Source of the DNA: Tunturiibacter gelidiferens
Lineage (GTDB): Bacteria; Acidobacteriota; Terriglobia; Terriglobales; Acidobacteriaceae
Assembly (NCBI RefSeq): GCF_013410115.1
Contig: NZ_JACCCV010000001.1
Coordinates: 2,824,933 to 2,888,932 of the forward strand
Length of the DNA stretch: 64,000 nt
Direction: 5' to 3'
The position numbers and the translations under genes are program-made. Below the pieces are notes generated by a model that saw only the letters and a program-made list of their open reading frames with translations, searched no databases and was not told the DNA's origin. The stretch's first letter is position 1. Each line of letters starts with the position of its first letter. Shown piece by piece: positions 9,542-19,085 of the stretch.

Positions 9542-11122
9542 ATGAGAGAGACCGGTTTCTGCCTTCTCGCTTGTCTGATACTAACCGGATTGCGCGCCTC
9601 GTTGTACGCGCAATCGACCGTTCCTGTTTCGGCTGCAGCATCGTCGTTGTCTTCGCCTGCTGATGCGCGCTCCGCCAAACTGGAACAGAGAATCGAGACG
9701 ATATCGTCATCCCTTGATGAGGCCCATCAGCAACTCGAGCAGTCTCGGAAGCAGATTCTGCAACTACAGCGAGAGCTCTTACTTATTAAGGAACAGCTGG
9801 CAGCCACTCAGCCTGTCCATTCCGAACAATCCAGCGCCGATAATAGTAATGTCGACGTGGCAAAGACAACTGCTTCAGCGATCGAAGATCTGCAGGAAAG
9901 GCAACAGACTCTGGAGGAACAGGTCAAGCTCCATGAGCAGACCAAAATTGAGAGTGATTCGAAGTACCCGGTTCGCATCACTGGTCTGATCCTCTTCAAC
10001 TCTTTCATCAACAAGGGTATCGTTGACAATATTGACCTTCCGGAAGTTGCTCTGAGCGCGAGTAACGATTCAGGCGATGGCAGTGGCGGCGCAGGCTTTC
10101 GTCAGACCATTCTCGGCTTACAGGGGTTCGGTCCCAGAATCGCCGGGGCAAAAACCTCCGCTGACGTCAATTTGGACTTCTTCGGCGGGCTCGCTTATGG
10201 CAGTTCTGCGACTTCGGCTGGTATCGTCCGCATGCGGACTGCTAGTATCAATCTGGATTGGGAGCATGATTCAATTCAGGCGGGAATGGTCGGGCCGTTG
10301 CTCTCACCTCTATCGCCTACATCTTATGCGACGGTCGCCGAACCCAGTCTGTCCGGCGCAGGAAACTTGTGGACATGGTCGCCACAGCTACGCTATGCAC
10401 ACCAAACTCCTCTTCAGTCTGGTAGGCAGCTGCAGTTTGAATTTGGACTATGGGATCCGCAGACTGCGGGTTACAGTACAAATCTTCTCTTTCGCTCTCC
10501 CAGCCCAGGCGAATATTCCAAACAGCCAGCCTATGAGTCGCGGATATCCTATGGGACCGCGAAGGACTTCTACGGTAATTCTGCCAGCGAGCATCCTCTT
10601 CAGATCGGTCTAGGTGGATACTACAGCAGGCAGAGTTATCCCTACGGAGAGAGCTTGGATACCTGGGCGGTCACGGCGGACTGGCGCGTGCCCTTCAATA
10701 ATCACTTTGAAGTCAGCGGTGAAGGATATCGCGGCCGCGGGTTAGGCGGGTTGGGCGGCGGAGTTTATAAGGACATTCTCGTCGGCATCAATCCTGTTAC
10801 CGGCCAAGATTCCTACCGCGGCTTGAACGCGATCGGCGGCTGGGCCCAATTCAAAACGCGCTACAACCGATCGATCGAGGCTAACGCGAGTCTGGGTCTC
10901 GATGATGGCTTTGCGGGCGATTTTCACGCTCTCCAGTTTCCGGCGGCAGCAACTGCAGTGCAACTTCGCGCTCGCAACCAGATGTTTGTTGCCAACCTGA
11001 TTTATAGACCAAAGACTTATATCATCCTCTCGCCGGAGTACCGAAGAATATGGACCTGGCCCATCTATGGTTCTGGCTCCACAGCGGACATTTTTACGCT
11101 TTCAGCGGGATATCAGTTTTAG
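9542..11122 (+). CDS. Outer-membrane porin-like protein with N-terminal coiled coil
   Basis: This protein has a signal peptide (cleavage after about residue 23, LRASLYAQS). A heptad-rich coiled coil follows at about 42-130 (RIETISSSLDEAHQQLEQ region). The rest of the protein, to residue 526, alternates polar and hydrophobic residues with many Gly, Tyr and Trp and ends in a C-terminal aromatic (SAGYQF), as expected for a beta-barrel. A coiled coil before a barrel is typical of porins that are held to the cell wall or trimerise. It starts 3 bases after the kinase stop and is followed 12 bases later by a blue-copper-like gene. The substrate is not known. A family name such as DcaP-like or phosphate-selective porin-like would be a guess. 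Confidence 0.7.
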   Translation: MRETGFCLLACLILTGLRASLYAQSTVPVSAAASSLSSPADARSAKLEQRIETISSSLDEAHQQLEQSRKQILQLQRELLLIKEQLAATQPVHSEQSSADNSNVDVAKTTASAIEDLQERQQTLEEQVKLHEQTKIESDSKYPVRITGLILFNSFINKGIVDNIDLPEVALSASNDSGDGSGGAGFRQTILGLQGFGPRIAGAKTSADVNLDFFGGLAYGSSATSAGIVRMRTASINLDWEHDSIQAGMVGPLLSPLSPTSYATVAEPSLSGAGNLWTWSPQLRYAHQTPLQSGRQLQFEFGLWDPQTAGYSTNLLFRSPSPGEYSKQPAYESRISYGTAKDFYGNSASEHPLQIGLGGYYSRQSYPYGESLDTWAVTADWRVPFNNHFEVSGEGYRGRGLGGLGGGVYKDILVGINPVTGQDSYRGLNAIGGWAQFKTRYNRSIEANASLGLDDGFAGDFHALQFPAAATAVQLRARNQMFVANLIYRPKTYIILSPEYRRIWTWPIYGSGSTADIFTLSAGYQF

Positions 11123-11134
11123 GAGAATTAGATA

Positions 11135-11875
11135 GTGCTGAGGCTGCCGAGGTCGATGACCCTACGATGCTGGTTCCTTCTGATGGGAATTGCGGCGCCG
11201 CAGCTATGTGCCCAGGGTGTCGAGGTCTCCGCGAAGGTGCTTCTGCGTGCGTCGTCACCTTCGAATGATAGAAAAAACCATAACTCCCCCAGCGTTGAGA
11301 ACGTAGTCTTATGGCTTTCACCCTTGAAGCCTGGAACAACGGTGCCTCCGTCACCGGCGCGTCAACCTCTATATCGTTTGGTCCAAAAAGATAAAATGTT
11401 CGCTCCACATCTGCTCGTTGTCCCTACTGGCACCTCCGTACAATTTCCTAATGAAGATCCCTTCTTTCACAATGTATTTTCGCTTTTTAACGGAAAACGT
11501 TTCGACCTTGGTTTGTATGAATCGGGTACAACCCGTTCTGTACGCTTCGACCGAGAAGGGGTCTCGTATATCTTCTGCAATATTCATCCCGAGATGGGAG
11601 CAGTTATCCTTGCGATAAGTACTCCCTACTATGGGGTCTCGGCAAAAAACGGAGTCGTCTCGATCCGCAACGTCCCACCCGGAGGCTATCGTCTAAGCGT
11701 ATGGAGCGAAAACGGGGAGCCCGTGGATCAAACCGCGGGTGAGCAAGTCATCCAAGTTTTATCCGAACCGGTGAATCTCGGGAATATCACGCTGCAAACT
11801 ACGGCCGATGCGCTAGCACGTCATGAAAACAAGTTTGGTCAGGACTATAAGCCAAGTCACGACCTCCACTATTAG
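11135..11875 (+). CDS. Secreted cupredoxin-like (blue copper) protein
   Basis: This is a probable periplasmic type-1 copper protein. The signal peptide runs to about residue 26 (PQLCAQG). The cupredoxin fold lies at about 75-165, with a full set of candidate ligands: His112 in PFFHNVF, then Cys148, His151 and Met154 in FCNIHPEMGA. A carboxypeptidase-regulatory-like beta module follows at about 165-225 (SIRNVPPGGYRLSVW). The GTG at 11135 is chosen as start because AGGAG, overlapping the previous stop codon, lies 9 bases upstream. An ATG at 11156 is possible. As the last gene of the regulator-kinase-porin unit, it may carry electrons or bind copper in the periplasm. The redox partner is not visible. 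Confidence 0.8.
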   Translation: MLRLPRSMTLRCWFLLMGIAAPQLCAQGVEVSAKVLLRASSPSNDRKNHNSPSVENVVLWLSPLKPGTTVPPSPARQPLYRLVQKDKMFAPHLLVVPTGTSVQFPNEDPFFHNVFSLFNGKRFDLGLYESGTTRSVRFDREGVSYIFCNIHPEMGAVILAISTPYYGVSAKNGVVSIRNVPPGGYRLSVWSENGEPVDQTAGEQVIQVLSEPVNLGNITLQTTADALARHENKFGQDYKPSHDLHY

Positions 11876-11992
11876 TTTTTAAGCTGGCTGAGGTATAAGA
11901 GCATACTGAGGAGCGTCCGGTCTACGCGCACAATCTACTTCTACGGAAAAGGCCCAGGCTTTCGTATTTACATCCGGTGGATTCTTGGACAG

Positions 11993-12444
11993 ATGGTTCG
12001 CACGCGCCGGCAGGTTAATCCGTCCTTCGATGATCCAGAGTCTTTTGTCTCTCCGCCCGACGCTCCCCTCAAGAACATCTCGATTCAACTCGAAGGCGAC
12101 CGACTGAAACTGCACTGCACCATACACAAGGTCCTTTCCATGCCTATAGAACTGGTTGGCACCCTTACCCTACTTCAGACGGACGCGTGCAGTTTCACGT
12201 CACAAAACTAGACGTGCTGAAGATCCCGTTGAAAGAACTTCTTTGGGGATTTCATGTTGCACTATCCGAGTGGTCTCCTCCGCGGCAATGGACTGTGCAT
12301 GCTCAGCCATGGCAGGTCCCACGAGGAAGCCATGCCCAGGGGTACTGGGAACTCCGTATCAAATCCGTGGATAACATCGAAGCCAAACAAGATGGGTATG
12401 TGCAGGCGCTGCTCAGTCATCGCAGATCTTCTGCAGACGATTAA
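11993..12444 (+). pseudogene. Frameshifted remnant of a conserved envelope/lipid-binding-like protein
   Basis: Two overlapping plus-strand frames read as one protein broken by a frameshift. The first frame (11993-12170) gives PPDAPLKNISIQLEGDRL and TIHKVLSMPIELVGTL. The second frame, from about 12166, continues TSDGRVQFHVTKLDVLKIPL and ends in unrelated sequence by about 12444. From memory this pattern (APLKDI, GDRL, GxxH, lPfe, GxxxLxPDGxIRLHxxK) matches a family of secreted LmeA/DUF2993-like proteins common in Acidobacteria, but I cannot run a search. The shift falls near 12160-12172. The 5' part is also missing, as no start or signal peptide is found upstream. It is almost certainly not functional. 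Confidence 0.55.
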
Positions 12445-12718
12445 TCTCTTTCGGGTCGGTTAGGAACAGAAACGATCCCACCTCGCCATGTCTAACGCGG
12501 TCTTCATAGCTCACTGGATCGGTCTTGTCACCAGGGATTGGAAGTTTTATGTAGAAGGGCTGATTAAGCTGCCCTATCTTTTCTGCGGTTGTCATCTGTT
12601 TCAGTAAGGCATCTGCGCGATCCACATCGTCGGGCAATGTGGGAGTTTGGGTTTGCGCTACTCCACAAAGAAGCAGACCGGCGACGCTTAGGGAAAGACA
12701 GACTTCCAACCTGACCAT
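12413..12718 (-). pseudogene. N-terminal stub of a GH3 beta-glucosidase (BglX-like)
   Basis: A minus-strand frame of 101 codons reads as the first part of a secreted family 3 beta-glucosidase. It has a signal peptide (LSVAGLLLCGVAQTQT), then DALLKQMTTAEKIGQLNQ, RHGEVGSFLF and DPKEINRLQKI, which is the conserved start of BglX proteins. It then stops after four unrelated codons. Intact members have 700 or more residues, so about 85 percent of the gene is absent and all catalytic residues are lost. The 3' end abuts the end of the frameshifted plus-strand remnant, so a deletion junction probably lies near 12420-12440. Confidence 0.75.
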
Positions 12719-12974
12719 GAAGACCTCTCGAAATTCTGTTGATCGGTGTCTGAATCAAGCCGCCCACAGCAACACAAAAATATAAACGCTTAGAAATAAC
12801 AAACTGAACGGCACCAGTCGTAACAATCGCAAATGCGTCCAGACAGATGCAGAGAGGCTAGCACGTTTGCGCCAAATTGCTTTGTGCGGTCTCCATATGA
12901 AAGTAATGAGCTTCTGCTACTCTAACGTTTATCAAGACAGGGCCAGAAATTCTCAAGTTACCTTGGAGAGCGCC

Positions 12975-15092
12975 ATGCCTTTCGATCTGATTTCACGCAA
13001 GTCTACTCATTTTGTCCTGTGGAGTCCCGGGACAGTGGCGAACGCTCCCGTCCTGATCATCGGCCAATTTCAGCAAGGCAATCCCCCTACCTTGGCGGTC
13101 GCAAACCGCTTTCCTATGACACCCGCAGCAGGGGTCACCGGTCTGTGGGAGATCGCCGCCACTTCTTGCGGGCTCGTGGATGGCTCTATCTACCACTACT
13201 GGTTTGCGGTGCAGAGCACCAACCCCAACCGTCCCGGCGGTCCCATCCCCTGCACTGACCCCACGGCTTGGACCGTTGACTGGCGGCTCCTTCCGCCGCC
13301 GCTCGCTTCCCCCTTCATCGACGAAGACCGGCAGCCTGCGGCGGTCGTGCTATTCCGCGACGGCCTCCTGCAGCCGAGCGATCCGGGCGGTGAGCAGTTG
13401 ACCCTCTCCGATGATCCGCTCGCGAACACCCTCCCGCAGAACAATCAACTCGTTATCTACGAGTTGCCCACGGCATGGGCTCGCACCGCGACAGGGAGCG
13501 TTGGCATAGGCGCGGGGAGCTTTCAGGACGTCCGTGCGCTCATTGCAGCGGGTGCAACGGGCAAGAACCTCAGCGATCTCGCCGTCACCGCGGCCGGTAA
13601 CACTTATCTCACCGATCTGGGCATTAACGCGCTCGAACTCCTTCCTCCCGCCGACAGTTTCTTCAAGCGAGAGTGGGGCTACGATACGGCACATTATCTG
13701 GCGGCGGACTCCGAGCTTGGTCAGCCCGATGGCAACAGCTGGCCGACCACAAACAGAGACCTTTCTGACCTCGTCAAGGCATGTCATCAACAGCAAATCC
13801 GATTCTTCGTCGATATGGTGATGGCCTTCTCACGCAACGAGGCCTACCAGCACATCGCGTTCGATCAATTTTGTATCGACGACCCCGCACACAATCAAAG
13901 CGATCCCGACGCGCTCACATCCCGCTCGACGTCCGGAAATCCACAGATCAGAGACGGCTTTGGGAGCACACTCTTCCGCTACACTCGCCCACTCACCGCT
14001 TCCTTCTACGACCCCGAATCTGGTGTGGACCAGCCAGCATTGGTTCCTGCCCGCCAGCACATGTACACCCAACTCACCCGCTGGATGACTGACTTTCACG
14101 TCGACGGCATTCGCATCGACAGCGTGGAGAACGTAGCTAACTGGGACTTCGTTCAGGGCTTCAAAGACCGAGCCCGCGCACTCTTCGCCCAGCGCTGGGC
14201 TACGCAGCGTCTCGGCGCGGGTGCAGACTCTCACTTCCTCGTGGTCGGCGAAGAGCTCTCCGTGCCTCTCGCCCTGCTAACGCAGAATCGCCTCGATGGC
14301 CTCTGGAACGATCACTTCCGTGTATTGGTGCGGGCCGCAGTTCGTGGCGTGAATGCCGCCGCAGAGGGCGAGCCGACCTTCGAGTGGACGGTGCGCAAAG
14401 CTATCGATTGCAGAAACCTCGGGTTCACCGACGGCACGCAGGCTGTAAATTACATCACCTCGCACGACGTTGAGGGCCCGGGACGGGAACGCCTCTTTAC
14501 CTCATTCGCCAAATTTGCCGGCTTCGCGCCTGCTGATGCGGTCCGTCGCATCAAACTCGCCTTTACCTGCCTGCTCACAGCGGTGGGCGTTCCAATGATT
14601 CTGGCAGGCGAAGAATTCGCCGACCTGCACACTCGCTTTGACGTGAACGGCAATGTCTCACAGGATGGAGGCAAACAGGTGGCTCCAGTGCACTTCGAGT
14701 TGCTGGACAACGTCAACGACCCAATTCAGCAGGCAGTCGTGTTATTGCGTCAGGACCTTCTGGCTTATGTCTCTCGCTTGGTGCATTTGCGCACTAGCAG
14801 TCTGGCGCTCAGCGTCAACGACACATCTTTTCTCCATGTAGACTTCAACGACGGCAAGCGCGTCGTGGTGTGGCAGCGGGGCCCCGGCTCAGACGGCTCC
14901 CTCGTCATTGTGCTTGCCAATTTCTCCGACTTCAACACTGATACTTCCATTGGCTCCTCAGCAGAATATGTTGTGCCCAATTGGCCAAGCGGGCGGTCGT
15001 GGCGCGAGATCACACAGGAGAGAAACGTTCCTGCTAATTTTGCCGGTCGCGAGCCAATCTTTGCCTGGGAAGCAAAGGTGTACGTTTCGTAG
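12975..15092 (+). CDS. GH13 alpha-amylase-family glycoside hydrolase
   Basis: This is a glycosidase or debranching-type enzyme acting on alpha-glucans. The N-terminal beta domain (about 1-165) resembles a carbohydrate-binding module (STHFVLWSPG, SIYHYWFAV). The TIM barrel shows the four GH13 regions: FVDMVMAFS (region I), DGIRIDSVE with the nucleophile Asp (II), VVGEELS with the acid/base Glu (III) and ITSHDVEGPG (IV). A C-terminal beta sandwich follows (VVVWQRGP, LVIVLANFS). The frame is open from 12867, but the ATG at 12975 has a GGAG ribosome site 6 bases upstream, giving 705 residues. No signal peptide is evident, so it is probably cytoplasmic, for example in glycogen or maltodextrin turnover. 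Specificity cannot be assigned, and no other glycogen gene is adjacent. Confidence 0.85.
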   Translation: MPFDLISRKSTHFVLWSPGTVANAPVLIIGQFQQGNPPTLAVANRFPMTPAAGVTGLWEIAATSCGLVDGSIYHYWFAVQSTNPNRPGGPIPCTDPTAWTVDWRLLPPPLASPFIDEDRQPAAVVLFRDGLLQPSDPGGEQLTLSDDPLANTLPQNNQLVIYELPTAWARTATGSVGIGAGSFQDVRALIAAGATGKNLSDLAVTAAGNTYLTDLGINALELLPPADSFFKREWGYDTAHYLAADSELGQPDGNSWPTTNRDLSDLVKACHQQQIRFFVDMVMAFSRNEAYQHIAFDQFCIDDPAHNQSDPDALTSRSTSGNPQIRDGFGSTLFRYTRPLTASFYDPESGVDQPALVPARQHMYTQLTRWMTDFHVDGIRIDSVENVANWDFVQGFKDRARALFAQRWATQRLGAGADSHFLVVGEELSVPLALLTQNRLDGLWNDHFRVLVRAAVRGVNAAAEGEPTFEWTVRKAIDCRNLGFTDGTQAVNYITSHDVEGPGRERLFTSFAKFAGFAPADAVRRIKLAFTCLLTAVGVPMILAGEEFADLHTRFDVNGNVSQDGGKQVAPVHFELLDNVNDPIQQAVVLLRQDLLAYVSRLVHLRTSSLALSVNDTSFLHVDFNDGKRVVVWQRGPGSDGSLVIVLANFSDFNTDTSIGSSAEYVVPNWPSGRSWREITQERNVPANFAGREPIFAWEAKVYVS

Positions 15093-15552
15093 AGACTGTG
15101 GGCTGTCTTCTATTGGAACATTGAGTGATTGGTAACCAGCGAACAGCCACCTTCTGCTTCTGGATTGCGTCCACCCTCCAAAACGCGGCCGCAAGCGAAG
15201 ACGCCATAGCAGCAAGTAACAGAGAACCAAACTGAATGCTCGAAGCCGGCAACGGCTGCCGTTTTAGACGGGAGAGATGGGATCGAGCAAAGGCGTGAGC
15301 TGAACTCTCAGCATGAGGCGGACAGCAAGACCTCAGTCGAGATTTTCTAGGAGGAAATACCGATCAAAACGTGATAATGCTTTATTCACCTGTAGGCGTG
15401 TGGGTGGTCTGAGTTGCACGTTGTTGATTATGGATCTGACGGGAGACGGGGAATTCACGTTAGCAGGTAAATGCGCTTTTCTGTGCACTTTATGTTGTGA
15501 GCGGGAAAGGTTCGCCATTCAATCGGCAGGTGTGGACTCACTCGCATCTAAT
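15093..15552. other. Intergenic region, no gene seen
   Basis: About 460 bases lie between the convergent GH13 gene and the LytTR regulator. The short frames here have biased composition and no ribosome site. An AGGAGG stands at about 15350 but is not followed by a start codon at proper distance. I see no terminator with a T-run. Confidence 0.6.
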
Positions 15553-16329
15553 TCAAGATGACCTGTTGGCTGCTACTAAATTCAGCCATCCGCTCTTGCT
15601 CATCTTCAGTCTTTGTCCACGTGTTAGGGTCACCGATCCCTCGCTACGACCTTCTCGCGCCACCTCGCGGACATAGTCCATGTTCACAATCGTCGAGCGA
15701 TGAATCCGCACAAACCGATTTGGATCAAGTGTGTTGGCCAACTGCTTGACTGTCTCCCGCAACATGAAGCTCTTTGTCCCAACGTGCAGGCAAGAGTAGT
15801 AGTCTGCGGCCTCGATCCACTCGATCTCTTGAATATTGACCACGATGTCTTTTGTGCCGTTCGGTACGAGCAGCCGCTTCGGATACTCCTTCCCGCCGAC
15901 TCCGTGCATTCCCACTTCGGTGAGCACCTGTTTCAGACGCTCCTGGTTCAGTAATGCGGTGTTCGAAGCGACCCGCTCCTTCGCGCGGGCCAAGGTGGCT
16001 TTCAGCCGTTCCGGCTCTACAGGTTTGGTCAGGTAGTCGAGCGCATGCACCTCAAACGCTTGAAGCGCATGTTGGTTGTGGGCTGTCACAAAGACTGTCA
16101 CCGGCATTTGGGTTGGACGCATCTGCTCGATCACTTCGAAGCCTCCCCTGCCTGGCATCTGAATATCGAGAAACAGAACATCGACCTGTTGTGCCTTCAG
16201 CAAAGCCAACACCTCGCTGCCGTTTCTGCACTCGCCAACCACTTCTATCTCGTCGTCTCCGGCGAGAAGAAAGCGCAGCCGTTCGCGGGCTAGTGGTTCG
16301 TCGTCGGCAATGAGTGCTCTGAGTGTCAT
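15553..16329 (-). CDS. LytTR-family response regulator (LytR/AlgR type)
   Basis: This is a two-component response regulator. The receiver domain (1-120) has ADDE at 8-11, the phospho-acceptor Asp55 in LFLDIQMPG and the conserved Lys in YLTKPVEPERL. The LytTR DNA-binding domain (about 150-255) has the typical IEWIEAADYYSCLHV, LRETVKQL and FVRIHRSTIVN segments. It overlaps the upstream kinase stop by 4 bases (ATGA), so the two are translationally coupled. The pair is divergent from an RND adaptor-pump operon at 17820-22190, which is a plausible target by position only. Confidence 0.92.
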   Translation of the reverse strand: MTLRALIADDEPLARERLRFLLAGDDEIEVVGECRNGSEVLALLKAQQVDVLFLDIQMPGRGGFEVIEQMRPTQMPVTVFVTAHNQHALQAFEVHALDYLTKPVEPERLKATLARAKERVASNTALLNQERLKQVLTEVGMHGVGGKEYPKRLLVPNGTKDIVVNIQEIEWIEAADYYSCLHVGTKSFMLRETVKQLANTLDPNRFVRIHRSTIVNMDYVREVAREGRSEGSVTLTRGQRLKMSKSGWLNLVAANRSS

Positions 16330-17462
16330 CTTCGCTGGGGCTCGTACGGTATGGTGATCGCAACCTCAAAGCCGCCCTCGTCAAGCGGCTGCGCCTTCAT
16401 CGCGAACTCATCGTTGTAGAAGTGCATAAGTCGCTCTCGCGTATTTTTTAACCCGATCCCGTGTCCGTCCTGCGCCGTTATGCCAGCTTCCGCTCCTGTA
16501 TCCCGTACCTTCAGGTGCAGACTTGCTCCATCAAGCCTTGCAGAAGCCTCGACCTTTCCTTCGCTCACACAATGCGCTATCCCATGGCGTATCGCATTCT
16601 CGACGATGGGCTGTAAGAGAAAACACGGCACCATGCCATCCAGTGCTCCGGGGTCGACCTTGATTTGCACCTGCAGCCGGTCTGCAAATCGGATCTGCTC
16701 GATTGCGAGGTAGTTATCGATCATCTCCAATTCCTGCGAGAGGGGGACCTTCTCAGGTGTTGTCCGCTTCAACGTGCTCTTCAGGATCAGGTTTAAATGG
16801 GACAGCATCTCGACAGCCTCGCTCTGTCGTCCCAATTCCACCAGCGTCGTAATTGCGTTGAGAGTGTTGAAAAGAAAGTGAGGCTCCAGTTGCATCTGGA
16901 GCGCTCGCAGGTGGGCGGACGAGAGCTGTTTCTGGAGCTCCAGCGATCGCATAGCATCCTCCTGCGCGCGCAGCTTGTACTGAACGGTTCCAGCGATCCC
17001 AATAATGAATCCATAGATCAGAAGCTCGATGCCAAATCGATTTATGTTGAACAGAATCGCCCACATCTCGTGTTCCCCCACCGGACCCCACCCAAGCGGA
17101 AAGCCGACACTCCACAGCATCAGCAGATGAACGAGCGCGAGCACTGATCCAGCAACCGAGTGCAGAAGAATTGTCTTCACTGAAAGGCTAGACACAATCG
17201 GCAGACGCGGAGCCAGCTTCCAAAGAACACAGGCAATCGTGCCCCACCATCCCCACAGGACTGTGCCGTATATCAGTGAGGCCGGACGCATTATGGACCC
17301 GCACTCTCCTGCCGTAGCGAGCGCCAGTATCGCGGCGAGCGATAGGATCATCACGTAACCGTTGAGATGCCTGCTCACGGGCGTAGCAGCTTCGCCCGCT
17401 GTTTTCTCTTGAGAGATCGCTGGCGCATGTTGGTATTCCAAGGAGGTCGTGAAAGCGTTCAT
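16326..17462 (-). CDS. LytS/YehU-type sensor histidine kinase
   Basis: This is the membrane sensor kinase of the adjacent LytTR regulator. Four to five hydrophobic segments lie in the first 185 residues (VMILSLAAILALATAG; LIYGTVLWGWWGTIACVLW; ILLHSVAGSVLALVHLLMLW). They are followed by the His_kinase (PF06580-type) domain with the phosphorylated His in LQLEPHFLFNTLNAI. A HATPase domain follows with LLQPIVENAIRHGI and GIGLKNTRERL. The frame extends to 17531, but the ATG at 17462 is preferred because AAAGGA lies about 6 bases upstream; this gives 379 codons including the stop. The stimulus is unknown. A paralogous pair is present at 44735-46587. Confidence 0.9.
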   Translation of the reverse strand: MNAFTTSLEYQHAPAISQEKTAGEAATPVSRHLNGYVMILSLAAILALATAGECGSIMRPASLIYGTVLWGWWGTIACVLWKLAPRLPIVSSLSVKTILLHSVAGSVLALVHLLMLWSVGFPLGWGPVGEHEMWAILFNINRFGIELLIYGFIIGIAGTVQYKLRAQEDAMRSLELQKQLSSAHLRALQMQLEPHFLFNTLNAITTLVELGRQSEAVEMLSHLNLILKSTLKRTTPEKVPLSQELEMIDNYLAIEQIRFADRLQVQIKVDPGALDGMVPCFLLQPIVENAIRHGIAHCVSEGKVEASARLDGASLHLKVRDTGAEAGITAQDGHGIGLKNTRERLMHFYNDEFAMKAQPLDEGGFEVAITIPYEPQRR

Positions 17463-17819
17463 TGCGTCCTTTCTTTCTCCCTGCGACGGCTGCTTCTTTC
17501 TAGGAACAATCAACCTCGTTCCGTCATTCATTCACCAGAACATTCAAGAATCAGGATCCACCATCCGCCCGATACCACCAAGATGTTTGCAGCCAACCCC
17601 CATTTTTCTGCAGGCAAACGTGATCCATTCCACTCTCCGGCATCGCTAGTCCAGGCAGGGAACTCCCTCGAACCGATCTAACCGTGGCAAAGTTGACCAT
17701 GGAGAGATCTCTTCCGCGGCAGATTCAGCATTTCTCCCTGCAGCTTTTGCGCTTTCGGCTGCATATCAGTTTTCCTGTGCAGGGGAAGGGGAGATTCTGG
17801 AGACTGAGGTACGACAGCC

Positions 17820-19037
17820 ATGCAGGCAAATGGAACGCTCTCGCTTCTGTGCATTTTTTTCTGCATCCCTCTTGCGTCGTGTTCGCGTGTCGTGGCCCAC
17901 GCCAATACAGCCGCCCCGGAGGGAGTCCCCATTCATGTCGCCCGCGTCTTGTCGCAGGATGTTCCACTTGAGATCGCGGCGGCAGGAAACGTTGAGGCCG
18001 GCGAACGGGTTGACGTCAAGCCGCGCATCGCAGGGCAGATCAGAAACGTTGAGTTCGCCGAAGGGCAAAACATTACCAAAGGCCAGCTTCTTTTCTCCAT
18101 CGATCGCGACACGATGAGTCGCCAGCAGGCGCAACAGCAGGCCGAACTCGAACGCGATATCGCTATGGAGCAACAGGCCGTCGCGGTTGCGGCGCGAGAT
18201 GCAGCTTCCCAGAAGCAGAGCCAGTCCGAGGCCGATGTTGCGGTCAAGTTGGGCGACCTCGGCGTGCTCTCGGGTCAGTCGGTGAAGCAGGCGATCACGG
18301 CGAGTGACACCACGCGTTCCAGCCTTCAGGCCGATCAGGCCGCCATCGCCGCCGCAGCCGGGGCGGTTCGGGCCGACCATGCGCGCCTGTCGCAGATAAA
18401 GTTACAACTCAACTTCGCTGATGTTGTCGCTCCCATCGCCGGGCGCGCTGGCGCCGCTATGGTCAAGGCCGGCAATGTGGTTCTTGAGAACGATACAACC
18501 CTCGTCACGCTTCTTCAGCTCGCTCCTATTCGTGTCGTGTTCGGGGTTCCTGAACAATCGCTCGCCGAAATACAGCGTCTCAGCGCCGCGGGCTCCCTAG
18601 AAGTGGAGGCTGGTACAGGTGACAACCGCCTTGTCGAGGGCCATCTCGATTTCATTGACAATACTGTCGATCCCACTACCGGCACCGTTCGCATGAAAGC
18701 AACGTTTTCCAATAGCGATCAGGCGCTCTGGCCGGGCCAGTTCGTCAACGTCCGCCTCCGTTTACGGGTGGACCCCCGCCAGATCGTTGTTCCACAATCC
18801 GCCATTCAACAGGGACTCGAGGGAAAGTACGCGTGGCGGATCCAATCAGGCTTTGCAACGATGGTGCCGGTCACCGTGCTCCGTACCTATAGGCCCACAA
18901 CCTCATCGCAGCCGGGCAGCGAAGTTGCAGTTCTTGGCAGCGGTCTTAGTCCCGGAGACGTCATCGTAACCGAAGGCCAACTGCGCCTCACTCCTGGTTC
19001 ACGGGTTTCTCCTATCGATACGCCGTCTGGCCCGTAA
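17820..19037 (+). CDS. RND efflux periplasmic adaptor (MFP), lipoprotein
   Basis: This is the membrane-fusion subunit that links an RND pump to an outer-membrane channel. The signal peptide ends in the lipobox LASC (Cys21), so it should be lipid-anchored in the inner membrane. The lipoyl/barrel-sandwich halves are seen as VDVKPRIAGQIRNV and VVAPIAGRAGAAMV, separated by an alpha-hairpin rich in Ala/Gln/Glu (about 100-195). The beta-barrel follows (IRVVFGVPEQSLAEI, DNTVDPTTGTVRMKATF, LWPGQFVNV). The length of 405 residues is normal. The pump gene starts 48 bases downstream. No TolC gene is present here, so the channel must be supplied from elsewhere, possibly by the gene at 51918-53363. Confidence 0.92.
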   Translation: MQANGTLSLLCIFFCIPLASCSRVVAHANTAAPEGVPIHVARVLSQDVPLEIAAAGNVEAGERVDVKPRIAGQIRNVEFAEGQNITKGQLLFSIDRDTMSRQQAQQQAELERDIAMEQQAVAVAARDAASQKQSQSEADVAVKLGDLGVLSGQSVKQAITASDTTRSSLQADQAAIAAAAGAVRADHARLSQIKLQLNFADVVAPIAGRAGAAMVKAGNVVLENDTTLVTLLQLAPIRVVFGVPEQSLAEIQRLSAAGSLEVEAGTGDNRLVEGHLDFIDNTVDPTTGTVRMKATFSNSDQALWPGQFVNVRLRLRVDPRQIVVPQSAIQQGLEGKYAWRIQSGFATMVPVTVLRTYRPTTSSQPGSEVAVLGSGLSPGDVIVTEGQLRLTPGSRVSPIDTPSGP

Positions 19038-19085
19038 TTTCAGGTTCATCCGTCAAGAAGGGCGTACGCCACATCTACATGCGAG

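Noticed and set aside
15340..15380. AGGAGG at about 15350 as the ribosome site of a missed gene
   Set aside because: No start codon follows at a suitable distance with an open frame of useful length.
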